This document shows, piece by piece, positions 23,297 to 31,612 of a DNA stretch of 64,000 bases. Position 1 is the stretch's first letter, and every line of letters begins with the position of its first letter. The position numbers and the translations under genes are program-made. Source of the DNA: Streptomyces sp. NBC_01224 (GTDB lineage: Bacteria; Actinomycetota; Actinomycetes; Streptomycetales; Streptomycetaceae); contig NZ_CP108529.1 of NCBI RefSeq assembly GCF_036002945.1, forward strand, positions 5,265,001 through 5,329,000. The letters run 5' to 3'. The notes beneath the pieces are model-generated. The model did not search any database. It was not told where the DNA came from and worked only from the letters and a program-made list of their open reading frames with translations.

Positions 23297-25714
23297 GTGG
23301 CGGGCGAGTCCCCCGACAAGTCGAAGCAGCAGAAGTCGTCGGGAACGGCTCGGAGCGAGAGCGATCCGCGGCTTGCCGTCTTCCGTGAACCGTCCGCCGG
23401 GGTCGAAGCCGGCGGCGGGACAGACACGGCGACGGCTGTTTTCCGCACGGGGCCGGTCCCGTCGGGCGACGGCGAGGACGGCCAGGGTCCGGAGCGGCCG
23501 GAGGCCTCCGGGGCTCAGGAAGGCTCCTCAGGCGCTGAGGGCGCTGAGGGCGCTAAGGGGGCGGGGGAGGCCATTGAGGTCCCGGAGGGGGTCTCTGGGT
23601 CCTCCAATGAGTCCTCCGAGGCCGCCGAGTCCTCGAAGGGCGTGAAGAGCGCGGAGAGCGTGGACGTCGCCGAGTCCCCGGAGGACGTGGACGGCGCCGA
23701 GCCCGCTGATGACGCTGCGCCCGAGGAGGGTGACGCGCGGCTGCGTGCGGCGGTCGCTGCATGGGTGGCCGAGGACGACGACCAGAGCGACGAGGGCCCG
23801 AAGGGCGACGACGCGAAGGCCGCAACGTCCGAGGGCGAGACCGCGCCCGACGCGGATGCGGACACCGACGCGGATACCGGCGGCGTGTCGGAGGGCGATG
23901 CGCCTGAGCCGGTCACTCCGGCCGGCGCAGCCTCGGGCAAGGCGACCGCGTCGAATGATGCCGATGCCGATGCCAGCGCGGCGGACGAGCCGTCCGAGGA
24001 CGCATCCGAGGACGCATCCGAGGACGCGGAAGACGCCGAAGCAGCGTCAGAAGCCGACGCCGGGGACACCGCTGACGCGGACAGCAAGGCCGACAAGGTC
24101 GGCAAGGCCGACAAGCCGGACACCGCAGAGGACAAGCGCGGAATCGATCAGCCGACCGCCGTCTTCAGGGCGCCCGCCGCGGCCAAGGTCGACCAGCCGA
24201 CGACCGCGCTGAAGGTCATCCCGCCCACCTCGAAGCCGGATTCGGGCGCGGAGTCGAAGCCCGAGTCCGCCGCCGAGCGGACCAGCAAGTTCGTACCGCT
24301 GCGGGGGGACGATGTACGACCGGCGCCCGCGCCTCGCAAGCCCGAGGCGCCGGCAGCCGCCTCGACGCCCGGCGCCCCGCCGCCCGCCGCCTCCCTCTCC
24401 GGAGCCGAGCGGACCACGCAGCAGCCGATGCCGCCCAAGCCGCCGCTCGACCTGCTGGCCGAGCTGACGAACACGCCTCCGCCGCCTCAGACGCCGGTCC
24501 GCACCGCCGTCCGCCGGGTCAAGATCTGGACCCCGCTGGTCCTCCTGCTGCTGATCATCTTTGCGATCGCGCAGATGGTGCGCCCGCTTCCGGAGCCCGC
24601 GCTCCAGATGTCGGCGAAGCCGACGTACACCTTCAAGGGCAGCAAGCCGTCCCTGCCGTGGCCCGGCGAGGGCCAGGGCTACATGGCGGCGACCGGCCTG
24701 GGCACGGTGGACTCGTTCGGCGAGCAGAAGGCCGTGCCGATCGGCAGCGTGGCCAAGGCGATGACCGCGTACATCGTGCTCAAGGACCACCCGTTGAAGA
24801 AGGGCGAGAAGGGTCCTTCCATCGAGATCGACGCCAAGGCGGAGTCGGAAGGCAAGCTGTACACGGAGGGCGAGTCGACGCTCGACACCGTCAAGGCCGG
24901 TGACAAGCTCACGGAGCAGGAGGCACTCTCCGCGATAATGATCCCCTCCGCGAACAACATCGCGAGGCTGCTGGCGCGCTGGGACGCGGGTTCCGAAAAG
25001 GCGTTCGTCAAGAAGATGAACGACACCGCCAAGTCGCTCGGCATGACGAACACCACCTACACCGATCCGTCCGGCCTCAACGCGACCACGGTCAGCTCGG
25101 CCGAGGACCAGGTGAAGCTCGGCCAGAAGCTGGTGGAGATCCCGGCGCTGATGGCCATCACCAAGCTGCCGTCGTGGACCGACCCGTCGGGCAAGTTCCA
25201 TCGGAACTACAACACCCTCGTTCCGTACAACGGTGCGCTCGGCATCAAGACCGGCTCCACCACCAAGGCCGGTGGCAACCTGCTCTTCGCCGCGCACAAG
25301 ATGGTCGGCGACACGGACCAGCTGATCGTCGGCGCCGTGCTGGGTCAGCACAAGCCCGCCATCATCGACACCGTCAACGCGGTGAGCAAGGAAGCCATGA
25401 TCGCCACCCAGGATCTGCTGACGAGCGCCAAGGTCGTGAAGAAGGGCGATGTGGTCGGCACCGTCTCCGACGGGCTGGGCGGCAGCACCCCGGTGATCGC
25501 GACCAAGGACGTGTCGGCGGTCGGCTGGCCCGGTCTCACGGTCAAGCTCGAACTGACCGACGACGGAAAGACGATCCCGCACTCGGCGGCAGCAGGCACC
25601 CACGTCGGAACGCTCACCGTGGGTGAGGGCACCAGCCAGGTGAAGGTGGCCGTCGCGCTGCAGAGCGATCTGGCGGAGCCGACGTTCGGGGACAAGCTGA
25701 CCCGGATCAGCTGA
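23297..25714 (+). CDS. membrane-anchored D-alanyl-D-alanine carboxypeptidase (S11) with long acidic N-terminal region
   Basis: An 805-residue protein. Residues 1 to about 400 are a low-complexity acidic Ala/Glu/Asp/Ser region with Pro/Thr stretches, then one membrane helix (about 411-430), then an extracytoplasmic peptidase S11 domain with active-site motifs S484-V-A-K487, S551-A-N553 and K651-T-G653. It trims the terminal D-alanine of peptidoglycan stem peptides. The long region before the helix should lie in the cytoplasm, since no signal peptide precedes it; that is far longer than usual DacA-type proteins. Start GTG 23297 follows AGGAGG; an ATG at 23282 has no ribosome binding site. A terminator follows. 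Confidence 0.9.
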   Translation: MAGESPDKSKQQKSSGTARSESDPRLAVFREPSAGVEAGGGTDTATAVFRTGPVPSGDGEDGQGPERPEASGAQEGSSGAEGAEGAKGAGEAIEVPEGVSGSSNESSEAAESSKGVKSAESVDVAESPEDVDGAEPADDAAPEEGDARLRAAVAAWVAEDDDQSDEGPKGDDAKAATSEGETAPDADADTDADTGGVSEGDAPEPVTPAGAASGKATASNDADADASAADEPSEDASEDASEDAEDAEAASEADAGDTADADSKADKVGKADKPDTAEDKRGIDQPTAVFRAPAAAKVDQPTTALKVIPPTSKPDSGAESKPESAAERTSKFVPLRGDDVRPAPAPRKPEAPAAASTPGAPPPAASLSGAERTTQQPMPPKPPLDLLAELTNTPPPPQTPVRTAVRRVKIWTPLVLLLLIIFAIAQMVRPLPEPALQMSAKPTYTFKGSKPSLPWPGEGQGYMAATGLGTVDSFGEQKAVPIGSVAKAMTAYIVLKDHPLKKGEKGPSIEIDAKAESEGKLYTEGESTLDTVKAGDKLTEQEALSAIMIPSANNIARLLARWDAGSEKAFVKKMNDTAKSLGMTNTTYTDPSGLNATTVSSAEDQVKLGQKLVEIPALMAITKLPSWTDPSGKFHRNYNTLVPYNGALGIKTGSTTKAGGNLLFAAHKMVGDTDQLIVGAVLGQHKPAIIDTVNAVSKEAMIATQDLLTSAKVVKKGDVVGTVSDGLGGSTPVIATKDVSAVGWPGLTVKLELTDDGKTIPHSAAAGTHVGTLTVGEGTSQVKVAVALQSDLAEPTFGDKLTRIS

Positions 25715-25743
25715 CCGGCCGGATGGCCGAAACCGCCTGGTAA

Positions 25744-25779
25744 CGGGAAGAGGGTGCCGATCCCGGCACCCTCTTCCCG
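25744..25779 (+). terminator. 16-bp perfect hairpin
   Basis: CGGGAAGAGGGTGCCG (25744-25759) pairs exactly with 25764-25779 around a 4-base loop, 30 bases after the carboxypeptidase stop. Confidence 0.8.
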
Positions 25780-25879
25780 ACTGCGTACGTGTTAGCGTCC
25801 CGGAGCAACTCAAGGATGCTCGGAAGGCGTCCTCACAGGCGTACGGGATACGGGGCCGGCGGAGACTGGGAGAGCCGTA

Positions 25880-27763
25880 GTGACCACCGCGGAGCCGAGA
25901 CCCGGCCATGAGGCGGCCGACAGCACAGGCATGAGGGGCAGCAGCGGCAACACGCGGACAGCCGCGCCCGCCCCGGACGCCCCCGAGCCACGCACCACCC
26001 CGTCCCGGCGGACCCGCGCCGAGCGACTGCTTCGGCATCCGGTGACGATCGCGACGGCAGCCGCCGCGATCTCCCACGTGCTCTGGTTCTTCTTCTTCGC
26101 GAACAGCGGCGGCGACCTGGCCGCCCAGGACGCCTGGGCCGAATTCGTCGGCCGGCACCCCGGTACGGCGTACAACCTCGCCTGGTACGGGGGCATGCAC
26201 CCCGTCTCGTACAGCGTCGTGTCGCCGTATCTGATGTCGGTGCTCGGCGTGCGTACGACGATGATGGTCGCCGGGACCGTGTCGGCGGCGCTGACCGCGC
26301 TGATCCTGGTCCGGGTCCGGGCCGTCCGCAATCCGCTCGCCTGCTCGCTCGCCGGGGTGTTCGCGTATCTGTGCAACGCGCTGTCCGGGCGGGTGACGTT
26401 CGGGCTCGGCATGATGTTCGCGGTGGGTGCGGTGGCCGCGGTGTTCTGCTGGCCGTACCTCCGGTGCGAGCACCGGCTCCACCGGAGCAGCTGTCGCTGC
26501 GCCCCCCGTAGGCGGTGGGCGAAGGCGGCCGTCGCCGCCCCGCTCGCCGGGCTCGCGACGGCGAGCAGCCCCGTGGCCGGACTGTTCCTGGGGGTGGTCG
26601 CCGCCGCGCTCTTCCTGAACAAGCGGCGCCCCGGGGCGTACGCGCTGGGCCTGGCCCCGGTCGCGGTCGTGGCCCTGTCCGCGTGGCTGTTCCCCTTCTC
26701 CGGTACGCAGCCGATGTCGATCGCGACCCTGTCGCTGCCGTTCCTCTTCGCGGTCCTCGTCTTCGTCCTCGTACCGCGCGACTGGAAGACGGTCCGTACC
26801 GCAGCCGGCGTGTACGGCGTCGGGACGCTGCTGACCTATGTGGTCGACTCGCAGATCGGCTCGAACGTTACGCGGATGGCGATGCTGTTCGCCGGTGTGG
26901 TGCTGCTTGCCGCGCTGCCGTACACGGAGCCGCGCTCCCGGCGCTGGTACGCGCTGGTTCTCGCGTTCGTCGGGCTGAACTTCTGGATCGGCTTCAAGGG
27001 CGTCGACGACATCGTCCGGACCGCCCCCGCGGCCTCCTGGACGCGTGAACTGGCCCCGCTGGTCAATGAGCTGCAAGAGGTCGGCGCGGAGCGCGGCAGG
27101 GTCGAGGTCGTGCCCGCGAGCAGCCACCGGGAGGCGTCCGCGCTCGCGCCGTACGTCAATCTGGCCCGTGGCTGGAACCGCCAGGCGGACATGGAGCGCA
27201 ACCCGCTCTTCTACGACGACACCCTGAACAGCGCCAGCTACCGCGAGTGGCTCGACCGCTGGGCGGTGCGCTACGTGGTGCTGCCCAAGGGGACACCGGA
27301 TTCCACCGGCGCGGTGCAGGAGGCGGAGCTGGTCGACCGTGGGCTGCCGTATCTGAAGCCGGTCTGGTCGGACGCCAACTGGCGGCTCTTCGAGGTCGAT
27401 GGTCCGGTGCCCCTGGCCGATCCGCCGGCCACGGTGGACCGGGCAGATGCGGGTGAGCTGACCATCCATGTGAAGACGCCCGGCCGGATCCTGATCCGCA
27501 TCCCGTACTCACGCTGGCTCGCCCTGGTCGATGACAAGGGCAAGAGCCTGGAGCGGCCGCAGGAGACCGAGGAGTCCAAGCAGCGTGAGGACGAGAGCAG
27601 CCCGCGGACCTTCGTCAACACCAACGGCTGTCTGAACAAGGTCGAGGAGGACGAGGACGGCGACGAGTGGACGGAGCTGCTCGCGCCGCGGCCGGGCGTG
27701 TACCGGCTGGCCGCGCCCTACCAGCTGTCACCCGGCACGCCGTGCCCGGAGGAGCTGCGCTGA
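25880..27763 (+). CDS. polytopic membrane protein with extracytoplasmic C-terminal domain
   Basis: A 627-residue protein: a disordered N-terminus (1-50), about ten membrane helices between residues 55 and 380 and a soluble C-terminal domain of about 240 residues. The first loop AQDAWAEFVGRHPGTAYNLAWYGG, in which short acidic and aromatic residues follow helix 1, resembles the DxD-like loop of GT-C glycosyltransferases, and the C-terminal domain has the YREWLDRWAVRYVVLP block seen in such enzymes. I therefore suspect a lipid-linked sugar transferase rather than a transporter. The GTG at 25880 is the start, after GAGAGCC. No exact family assigned. Confidence 0.65.
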   Translation: MTTAEPRPGHEAADSTGMRGSSGNTRTAAPAPDAPEPRTTPSRRTRAERLLRHPVTIATAAAAISHVLWFFFFANSGGDLAAQDAWAEFVGRHPGTAYNLAWYGGMHPVSYSVVSPYLMSVLGVRTTMMVAGTVSAALTALILVRVRAVRNPLACSLAGVFAYLCNALSGRVTFGLGMMFAVGAVAAVFCWPYLRCEHRLHRSSCRCAPRRRWAKAAVAAPLAGLATASSPVAGLFLGVVAAALFLNKRRPGAYALGLAPVAVVALSAWLFPFSGTQPMSIATLSLPFLFAVLVFVLVPRDWKTVRTAAGVYGVGTLLTYVVDSQIGSNVTRMAMLFAGVVLLAALPYTEPRSRRWYALVLAFVGLNFWIGFKGVDDIVRTAPAASWTRELAPLVNELQEVGAERGRVEVVPASSHREASALAPYVNLARGWNRQADMERNPLFYDDTLNSASYREWLDRWAVRYVVLPKGTPDSTGAVQEAELVDRGLPYLKPVWSDANWRLFEVDGPVPLADPPATVDRADAGELTIHVKTPGRILIRIPYSRWLALVDDKGKSLERPQETEESKQREDESSPRTFVNTNGCLNKVEEDEDGDEWTELLAPRPGVYRLAAPYQLSPGTPCPEELR

Positions 27764-27850
27764 ATTCGGCCGCCGCCGCAGGGCGGTAGTGCGAGCCGAT
27801 GGTGCGCGATCCCTCCCTCCGGGCGCGATGCCCTGGCGTGGTGTGCTGCG

Positions 27851-28156
27851 ATGAGGTGCCAATGGTGCGGCGGTGAACAACGTGGCGCGCTGCCGGGAAT
27901 GGCCTGTCCGGACTGCGGCTCGGTGACGCGCACGGGCGGACGGAGGGACCGGGGCGGTTCGCACGGTCCCGGTGGTCCGGACGGTTCCTGGATCGCCCGT
28001 GAGACGCTCGCGGGCCGGATATCCACACTGCCCAGCAGCCGCAAGGCGCTGCTGCCGGCGGGAGCCGTGATGCTGACCGGTTCGCCGGCCGCGGCCGTCA
28101 CGCTCCTCGCCTCGGCGGTCGTCGCGGCGGCGCAGCTGAAGGTCTCCTGCCGCTGA
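27851..28156 (+). CDS. small zinc-ribbon ORF with C-terminal hydrophobic segment
   Basis: A 101-residue open frame. It begins with a CxxC-x13-CxxC pair (CQWC and CPDC), continues with a Gly/Arg-rich linker and ends in a hydrophobic stretch (LLPAGAVMLTGSPAAAVTLL). No ribosome binding site is evident. The zinc-ribbon pattern supports a real protein, but no relative is recognised. It follows the membrane protein gene at 88 bp. Confidence 0.4.
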   Translation: MRCQWCGGEQRGALPGMACPDCGSVTRTGGRRDRGGSHGPGGPDGSWIARETLAGRISTLPSSRKALLPAGAVMLTGSPAAAVTLLASAVVAAAQLKVSCR

Positions 28157-28238
28157 TCCGGTTCGGGGTTCGGGGGTCCGGCGGCTCGATGGCCGGGAAA
28201 CGCCACCGCGGGGCCAACTCTGCGTCCATAGTTGACGT

Positions 28239-28520
28239 ATGAGCCTGACCACAGACGGAGAGCCACCCGGCCCCGTGCGGTTCTACCTGGCGTGCGACCA
28301 CAGCGGCTGCCGGGCACGGGCCGTGTTCGACCTGGTCATCGCGGAGCCACCGCCGGACATCGAGACCGACCTGTTCGGCCATGTGCTGCACAGTGCGACC
28401 GTTGCCTCCCCGTACATCGAGCAGCTCGGGTGGATATTCATCCAGCAGGAGGGCTACTGGTGCCCGAACTGCGCCTCACCGGGCCGGCGCCCGAGGTCGA
28501 AGGACGTCACGTCGTCCTGA
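28239..28520 (+). CDS. small cysteine-pair protein, unknown
   Basis: A 93-residue frame with CDHSGC near the N-terminus and CPNC near the C-terminus, a likely zinc site spanning the protein, and conserved-looking aromatic strands between (GWIFIQQEGYW). TTGACG lies close upstream of the ATG and there is no ribosome binding site, so the mRNA may be leaderless. Function unknown. Confidence 0.55.
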   Translation: MSLTTDGEPPGPVRFYLACDHSGCRARAVFDLVIAEPPPDIETDLFGHVLHSATVASPYIEQLGWIFIQQEGYWCPNCASPGRRPRSKDVTSS

Positions 28521-28582
28521 ACCAGGAAAGGGTCCGCAACGGTTCGGCCGGGACCGAAACTTCCCGGATCTAGCGTCGGACC

Positions 28583-29170
28583 ATGACGGAAACGAAGCAC
28601 GCACCGGACGTACTCGACGCACCCGGCGCCCCCGATATCCATGACACCCCCGACATCCTCGAAGACGCCCCGGCGACGGACGACCGCGACCCCGCGCAGA
28701 TCCTGACGGCCATGGTCGACCACGTCCTGGCCCTCGCCGCGACCTGGACCGCCTGGGACGGCCGCCCCGTCCCCGCCGACGACCGGATCTACACCCCGCA
28801 CAAGGCGATCCGCCGCGTCGCCGACCACATGGTCGACCATCTCGCGGAGATGGAGGCCAGGCTCGTAGGAGAGGAGACACAGCCCGACCACTGGCACGCC
28901 TCGGCGACCACCACCGAGGCGGACCTCGCCCCGTTCACCGAGGCCGACCTCGACGAGGCGCGCAGCCGGCTCACCCGGCTGGCCAGGATCTGGGCGAACC
29001 GTCTGGACGCCCTGAGGCCCGACCAGCTCGACAAGTCGCCCGGAACGGGGTGGACCTTCCGACAACTCGCCTTCCACCTGGAGGGATCGGCGTACTACGC
29101 GGACTCCGTGGGGGACCTGGCGGCGGACGGGGCATCAGCCTCCCCGCCCGGCCGAACCCCGAAGTCATGA
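28583..29170 (+). CDS. DinB/YfiT-like protein
   Basis: A 195-residue protein. After a low-complexity acidic N-terminus (1-35) it shows a four-helix bundle with histidines at the positions typical of DinB metal sites (KAIRRVADHMVDHLAEMEAR; WTFRQLAFHLEGSAYYADSV). Members include bacillithiol/mycothiol S-transferases and maleylpyruvate isomerases. The reaction cannot be assigned. Its stop overlaps the start of the following truncated gene (ATGA at 29167-29170), so the two once formed a coupled operon. Confidence 0.65.
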   Translation: MTETKHAPDVLDAPGAPDIHDTPDILEDAPATDDRDPAQILTAMVDHVLALAATWTAWDGRPVPADDRIYTPHKAIRRVADHMVDHLAEMEARLVGEETQPDHWHASATTTEADLAPFTEADLDEARSRLTRLARIWANRLDALRPDQLDKSPGTGWTFRQLAFHLEGSAYYADSVGDLAADGASASPPGRTPKS

Positions 29171-29292
29171 CGCCCGTCCCCGCGGCAACCACCCCGGCTG
29201 CCGCCTTCGCCGCCCTGCACCGTGCGGCCGCCGCGCCGTTCCTGATCCCCAACGCCTGGGGAGACTTATCGAATATGAAACGTTCGTTATAG
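29167..29292 (+). pseudogene. truncated isocitrate lyase/PEP mutase-family gene
   Basis: The start is coupled to the DinB-like gene (ATGA), and the first residues (AAFAALHRAAAAPFLIPNAW) are the typical N-terminus of the ICL/PEPM family, in which NAWD is followed by the barrel. After about 31 codons the similarity ends at NAWG and the frame runs into AT-rich DNA (from about 29262) and stops at 29292. Some 220 residues are missing. The break coincides with the change in base composition before the GNAT/PaaX operon, so the gene was cut by a deletion or insertion. Confidence 0.65.
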
Positions 29293-29302
29293 TAATGAAC
29301 GT
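29280..29302. promoter_or_regulatory. AT-rich near-perfect palindrome upstream of GNAT/PaaX operon
   Basis: ACGTTCGTTA (29280-29289) and TAATGAACGT (29293-29302) flank a TAG spacer; nine of ten positions pair. TATAGT within it resembles a -10 element. It lies 54 bp before the GNAT gene start and is likely the operator of the PaaX-type regulator encoded next (inference). Confidence 0.55.
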
Positions 29303-29355
29303 ACTACGCTCGAACGAGCGGGCGGGAGTGACGGCCCCCTGGGCGAGGAGGAGCG

Positions 29356-29997
29356 ATGACGGACCACGAGAACGGCCCCGTGGGACACTGCAGGCCGGTG
29401 GTGCGCCGACGGATTCCCGAAGGCGCCGAGGTGCGCGTCGCGGAGCTCTACTGGGATGCCTTCGGCCGCAAGCTCGGCCCGGCCCTCAACCCACCCGAAA
29501 CCGCACGGGAGTTCATCGCGGCACACCTGCACCACGACCGCGGCGTCGCCGCGCTCATCGACGGCGAAGTGGTCGGCGTGGCCGGATACCAACTCGGTGG
29601 GCGCGCGCTCACCGGGGGCGGTGCCCGGGACGTGCTTTCCACGTACGGGGCACTTCGCGGGCTGCCGCGACTGATGCTCCTCGCCCTGCTCTCGCGCACC
29701 CCGGCGGCACACGAGCTCGTGATGGACGGCATCGCCGTGAGCCCGGCGCACCGCGGACGCGGGATCGGGAGCCTGCTGCTGACGGAGATCGCCGCACTTG
29801 CCGCCGACCGCGGCTGCCGGCGCATCCGGCTGGATGTCATCGACGTCAACCCGCGGGCCCGTGCCCTCTACGAACGGCACGGCTTCGCCGCGGCGCGCAC
29901 CGAGCGCACGCCCTACCTGCGCGACCTGATGGGCTTCTCGGCGGTCACGACCATGTACCGTCCGGTCACGGTGGCGGACAGCAGGGAGGAACGATGA
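29356..29997 (+). CDS. GNAT-family N-acetyltransferase
   Basis: A 213-residue acetyltransferase with the acetyl-CoA-binding motif RGRGIGSLLL (motif A, about residues 135-144) and the C-terminal NPRARALYERHGF. It should transfer an acetyl group from acetyl-CoA to an amine; the substrate is unknown. GAGGAGGAG precedes the ATG at 29356. The stop overlaps the start of the PaaX-type gene (ATGA at 29994-29997), so the two are translated as a unit. Confidence 0.88.
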   Translation: MTDHENGPVGHCRPVVRRRIPEGAEVRVAELYWDAFGRKLGPALNPPETAREFIAAHLHHDRGVAALIDGEVVGVAGYQLGGRALTGGGARDVLSTYGALRGLPRLMLLALLSRTPAAHELVMDGIAVSPAHRGRGIGSLLLTEIAALAADRGCRRIRLDVIDVNPRARALYERHGFAAARTERTPYLRDLMGFSAVTTMYRPVTVADSREER

Positions 29998-30881
29998 ACG
30001 CCAAAAGAGGCAGGGCGGAGGTCCCGACCCGCCTGCTGGTGCACGCCCTCGTACGAGGAGACGGCACGGTGGACGCAGGGGAGCTCTACGCGGTCGCCGG
30101 CATCCTCGGCATGACCGACCAGCAGGTGAGGCTGTGCGTCAAACGCCTTGTTGCCGAGGGTCGGTTCACCCACGAGGGCCGTGGACGCAAAGCCGTGCTG
30201 CGGGCCGCCCGGGACGCCACGGGCTCCATCGCACCGGACACCGCCCATGTACGTCATGCCTACCGCCAGGACCATGGACTCGCTCCGTGGGACGGCACCT
30301 GGCACCTGTTCGCCTTCGCCGTCCCCGAGGCCAGACGAGCCGCCCGGGACGCCCTGCGCGACAGCCTCCTCAGTCTCGGTGCCGCACCAGTCCAGGGCGG
30401 CTTCTACGCGAGCGCCAATCCCATCGAGCGCCTCGTCGAGGCCGAGGCGCGACACCTGGACGTCCTGGACGCCGTCACCTTCCTCACCAGCAATGACCTT
30501 CGCATGGGCACCGTCGACGAGCCGGCCGACCTGGCGGCGGCTCTGTGGCCGCTGGCGGAGATCGCGGACCGGTACGACCGGCTCGCCTGCCTCGCCGAGT
30601 CCTGCCTCGCCGAGATCGAGAGCGGCAAGGCGCTGTCGGATGCCGGGCAACTGACCATGGCCGTCGAGCTCGCGGCCGAGTTCACCCGCGCGATGGAGCC
30701 CGATCCGCTGCTGCCGCCCGAGTTGCTTCCCCGGCCCTGGCCCGGCAGCCGGGCCCGAGAACTCACCGCCACTTGCTGGACCCGCCTTCTGCAGGCACAG
30801 CCCGAAGGGGGCAACTCCACGTCCATGCCGCGCCTGTTCCGCCTGTACGGGGATGTGCTGGGGACACCGGCCGTCGGCTGA
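29994..30881 (+). CDS. PaaX-family transcriptional regulator
   Basis: A 295-residue protein in the PaaX layout: N-terminal winged helix (LLVHALVRGDGTVDAGELYA, GMTDQQVRLCVKRLVAEGRF), a central Cas2-like domain (WDGTWHLFAFAVPEARRAAR, GGFYASANP) and a helical C-terminal domain with the conserved arrangement DPLLPPELLPRPWPG. PaaX repressors sense CoA thioesters such as phenylacetyl-CoA. It is co-transcribed with the GNAT gene; no phenylacetate catabolic gene is in the window, so ligand and targets may differ. Confidence 0.85.
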   Translation: MNAKRGRAEVPTRLLVHALVRGDGTVDAGELYAVAGILGMTDQQVRLCVKRLVAEGRFTHEGRGRKAVLRAARDATGSIAPDTAHVRHAYRQDHGLAPWDGTWHLFAFAVPEARRAARDALRDSLLSLGAAPVQGGFYASANPIERLVEAEARHLDVLDAVTFLTSNDLRMGTVDEPADLAAALWPLAEIADRYDRLACLAESCLAEIESGKALSDAGQLTMAVELAAEFTRAMEPDPLLPPELLPRPWPGSRARELTATCWTRLLQAQPEGGNSTSMPRLFRLYGDVLGTPAVG

Positions 30882-30996
30882 CGCCCCGCTCGCGACTGCT
30901 CGGCTCTGCCTGGGCCGAAGGTGGTCCGGATGGGAGCCCACGACGCTCGCCATGTTCCGGTCGGCCTCCGGGTGATCAGTGATGCTGGACGCCCGG

Positions 30997-31530
30997 CTAC
31001 TCGTTGACCAGGACGGGGACGGAGACGACGGCGGCCGCCGCGGTGCCGGTGAGCTTGGTGGCGGGCGCCTTGAAGTCGATGCCCTCGCCCGCCGCGCGCG
31101 GCCCGTCGTGGTGATGGCCGCCTTCTGCGTCCTGCCCCTCTTCCTGGTACTGGAAGCTGCCGGTGCCGATGAAACGACCCTTGGAATCGTAATAGGCGGC
31201 ACTCAGCTCCAGCGCGAGCACGTCGCTGACGTCGGAGGTAATTGCCAGATGCCCGCTGACGGCGGACCCGCCGGTGAGCGTGAGCCGCGTGAGGCGGACG
31301 CGGTCGGTGAAGGGCCCTTCCTCGACACGTACTTCGCCCTGCTCGGGCGGCGCCGGGAGCGTCGCGGCCGGGGACGGCGCGGAACGGGGAGGGGGCAGGG
31401 GCAGGGCGGTGGCCGCGAGCGGCTCGCCCTTGCCCGGGTCGGTCCCCGCGGAGGTGCCGCAGCCCGTGAGAGCGGTCAGCGCGATAGCGCCCAGCACGGC
31501 GGCCGTCGTGATGCGGATCGGGTGTCTCAT
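30997..31530 (-). CDS. lipoprotein, unknown
   Basis: A 177-residue secreted lipoprotein with lipobox LTGC (Cys24), a Pro/Ala linker, then a domain with RVRLTRLTLTGG, VSGHLAITSD and LELSAAYYDSKGRFIGTGS, which resembles the FxxLI/DUF-type beta-sandwich of Streptomyces lipoproteins. A His cluster (GHHHDG) may bind metal. The ATG at 31530 has AGGAG eight bases upstream. It lies downstream of the alkaline phosphatase but behind a strong terminator. Confidence 0.72.
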   Translation of the reverse strand: MRHPIRITTAAVLGAIALTALTGCGTSAGTDPGKGEPLAATALPLPPPRSAPSPAATLPAPPEQGEVRVEEGPFTDRVRLTRLTLTGGSAVSGHLAITSDVSDVLALELSAAYYDSKGRFIGTGSFQYQEEGQDAEGGHHHDGPRAAGEGIDFKAPATKLTGTAAAAVVSVPVLVNE

Positions 31531-31556
31531 CGGACATGCTCCTGGGATACGAACGG

Positions 31557-31593
31557 CCCGGGGCCGGGAGGGGCGCCCCCTCCCGGCCCCGGG
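31557..31593 (-). terminator. 17-bp perfect hairpin after alkaline phosphatase
   Basis: The 17 bases at 31557-31573 pair exactly with 31577-31593 around a 3-base loop. It lies 19 bases beyond the phosphatase stop on the minus strand and should end that transcript before the lipoprotein gene. Confidence 0.85.
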
Positions 31594-31612
31594 TCGCGTG
31601 GCTGAGCGAGGG

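Noticed and set aside
24047..27469. 1140-residue minus-strand frame
   Set aside because: It is the reverse-strand shadow of the carboxypeptidase and membrane-protein genes; it is Arg/His-rich and has no family features.
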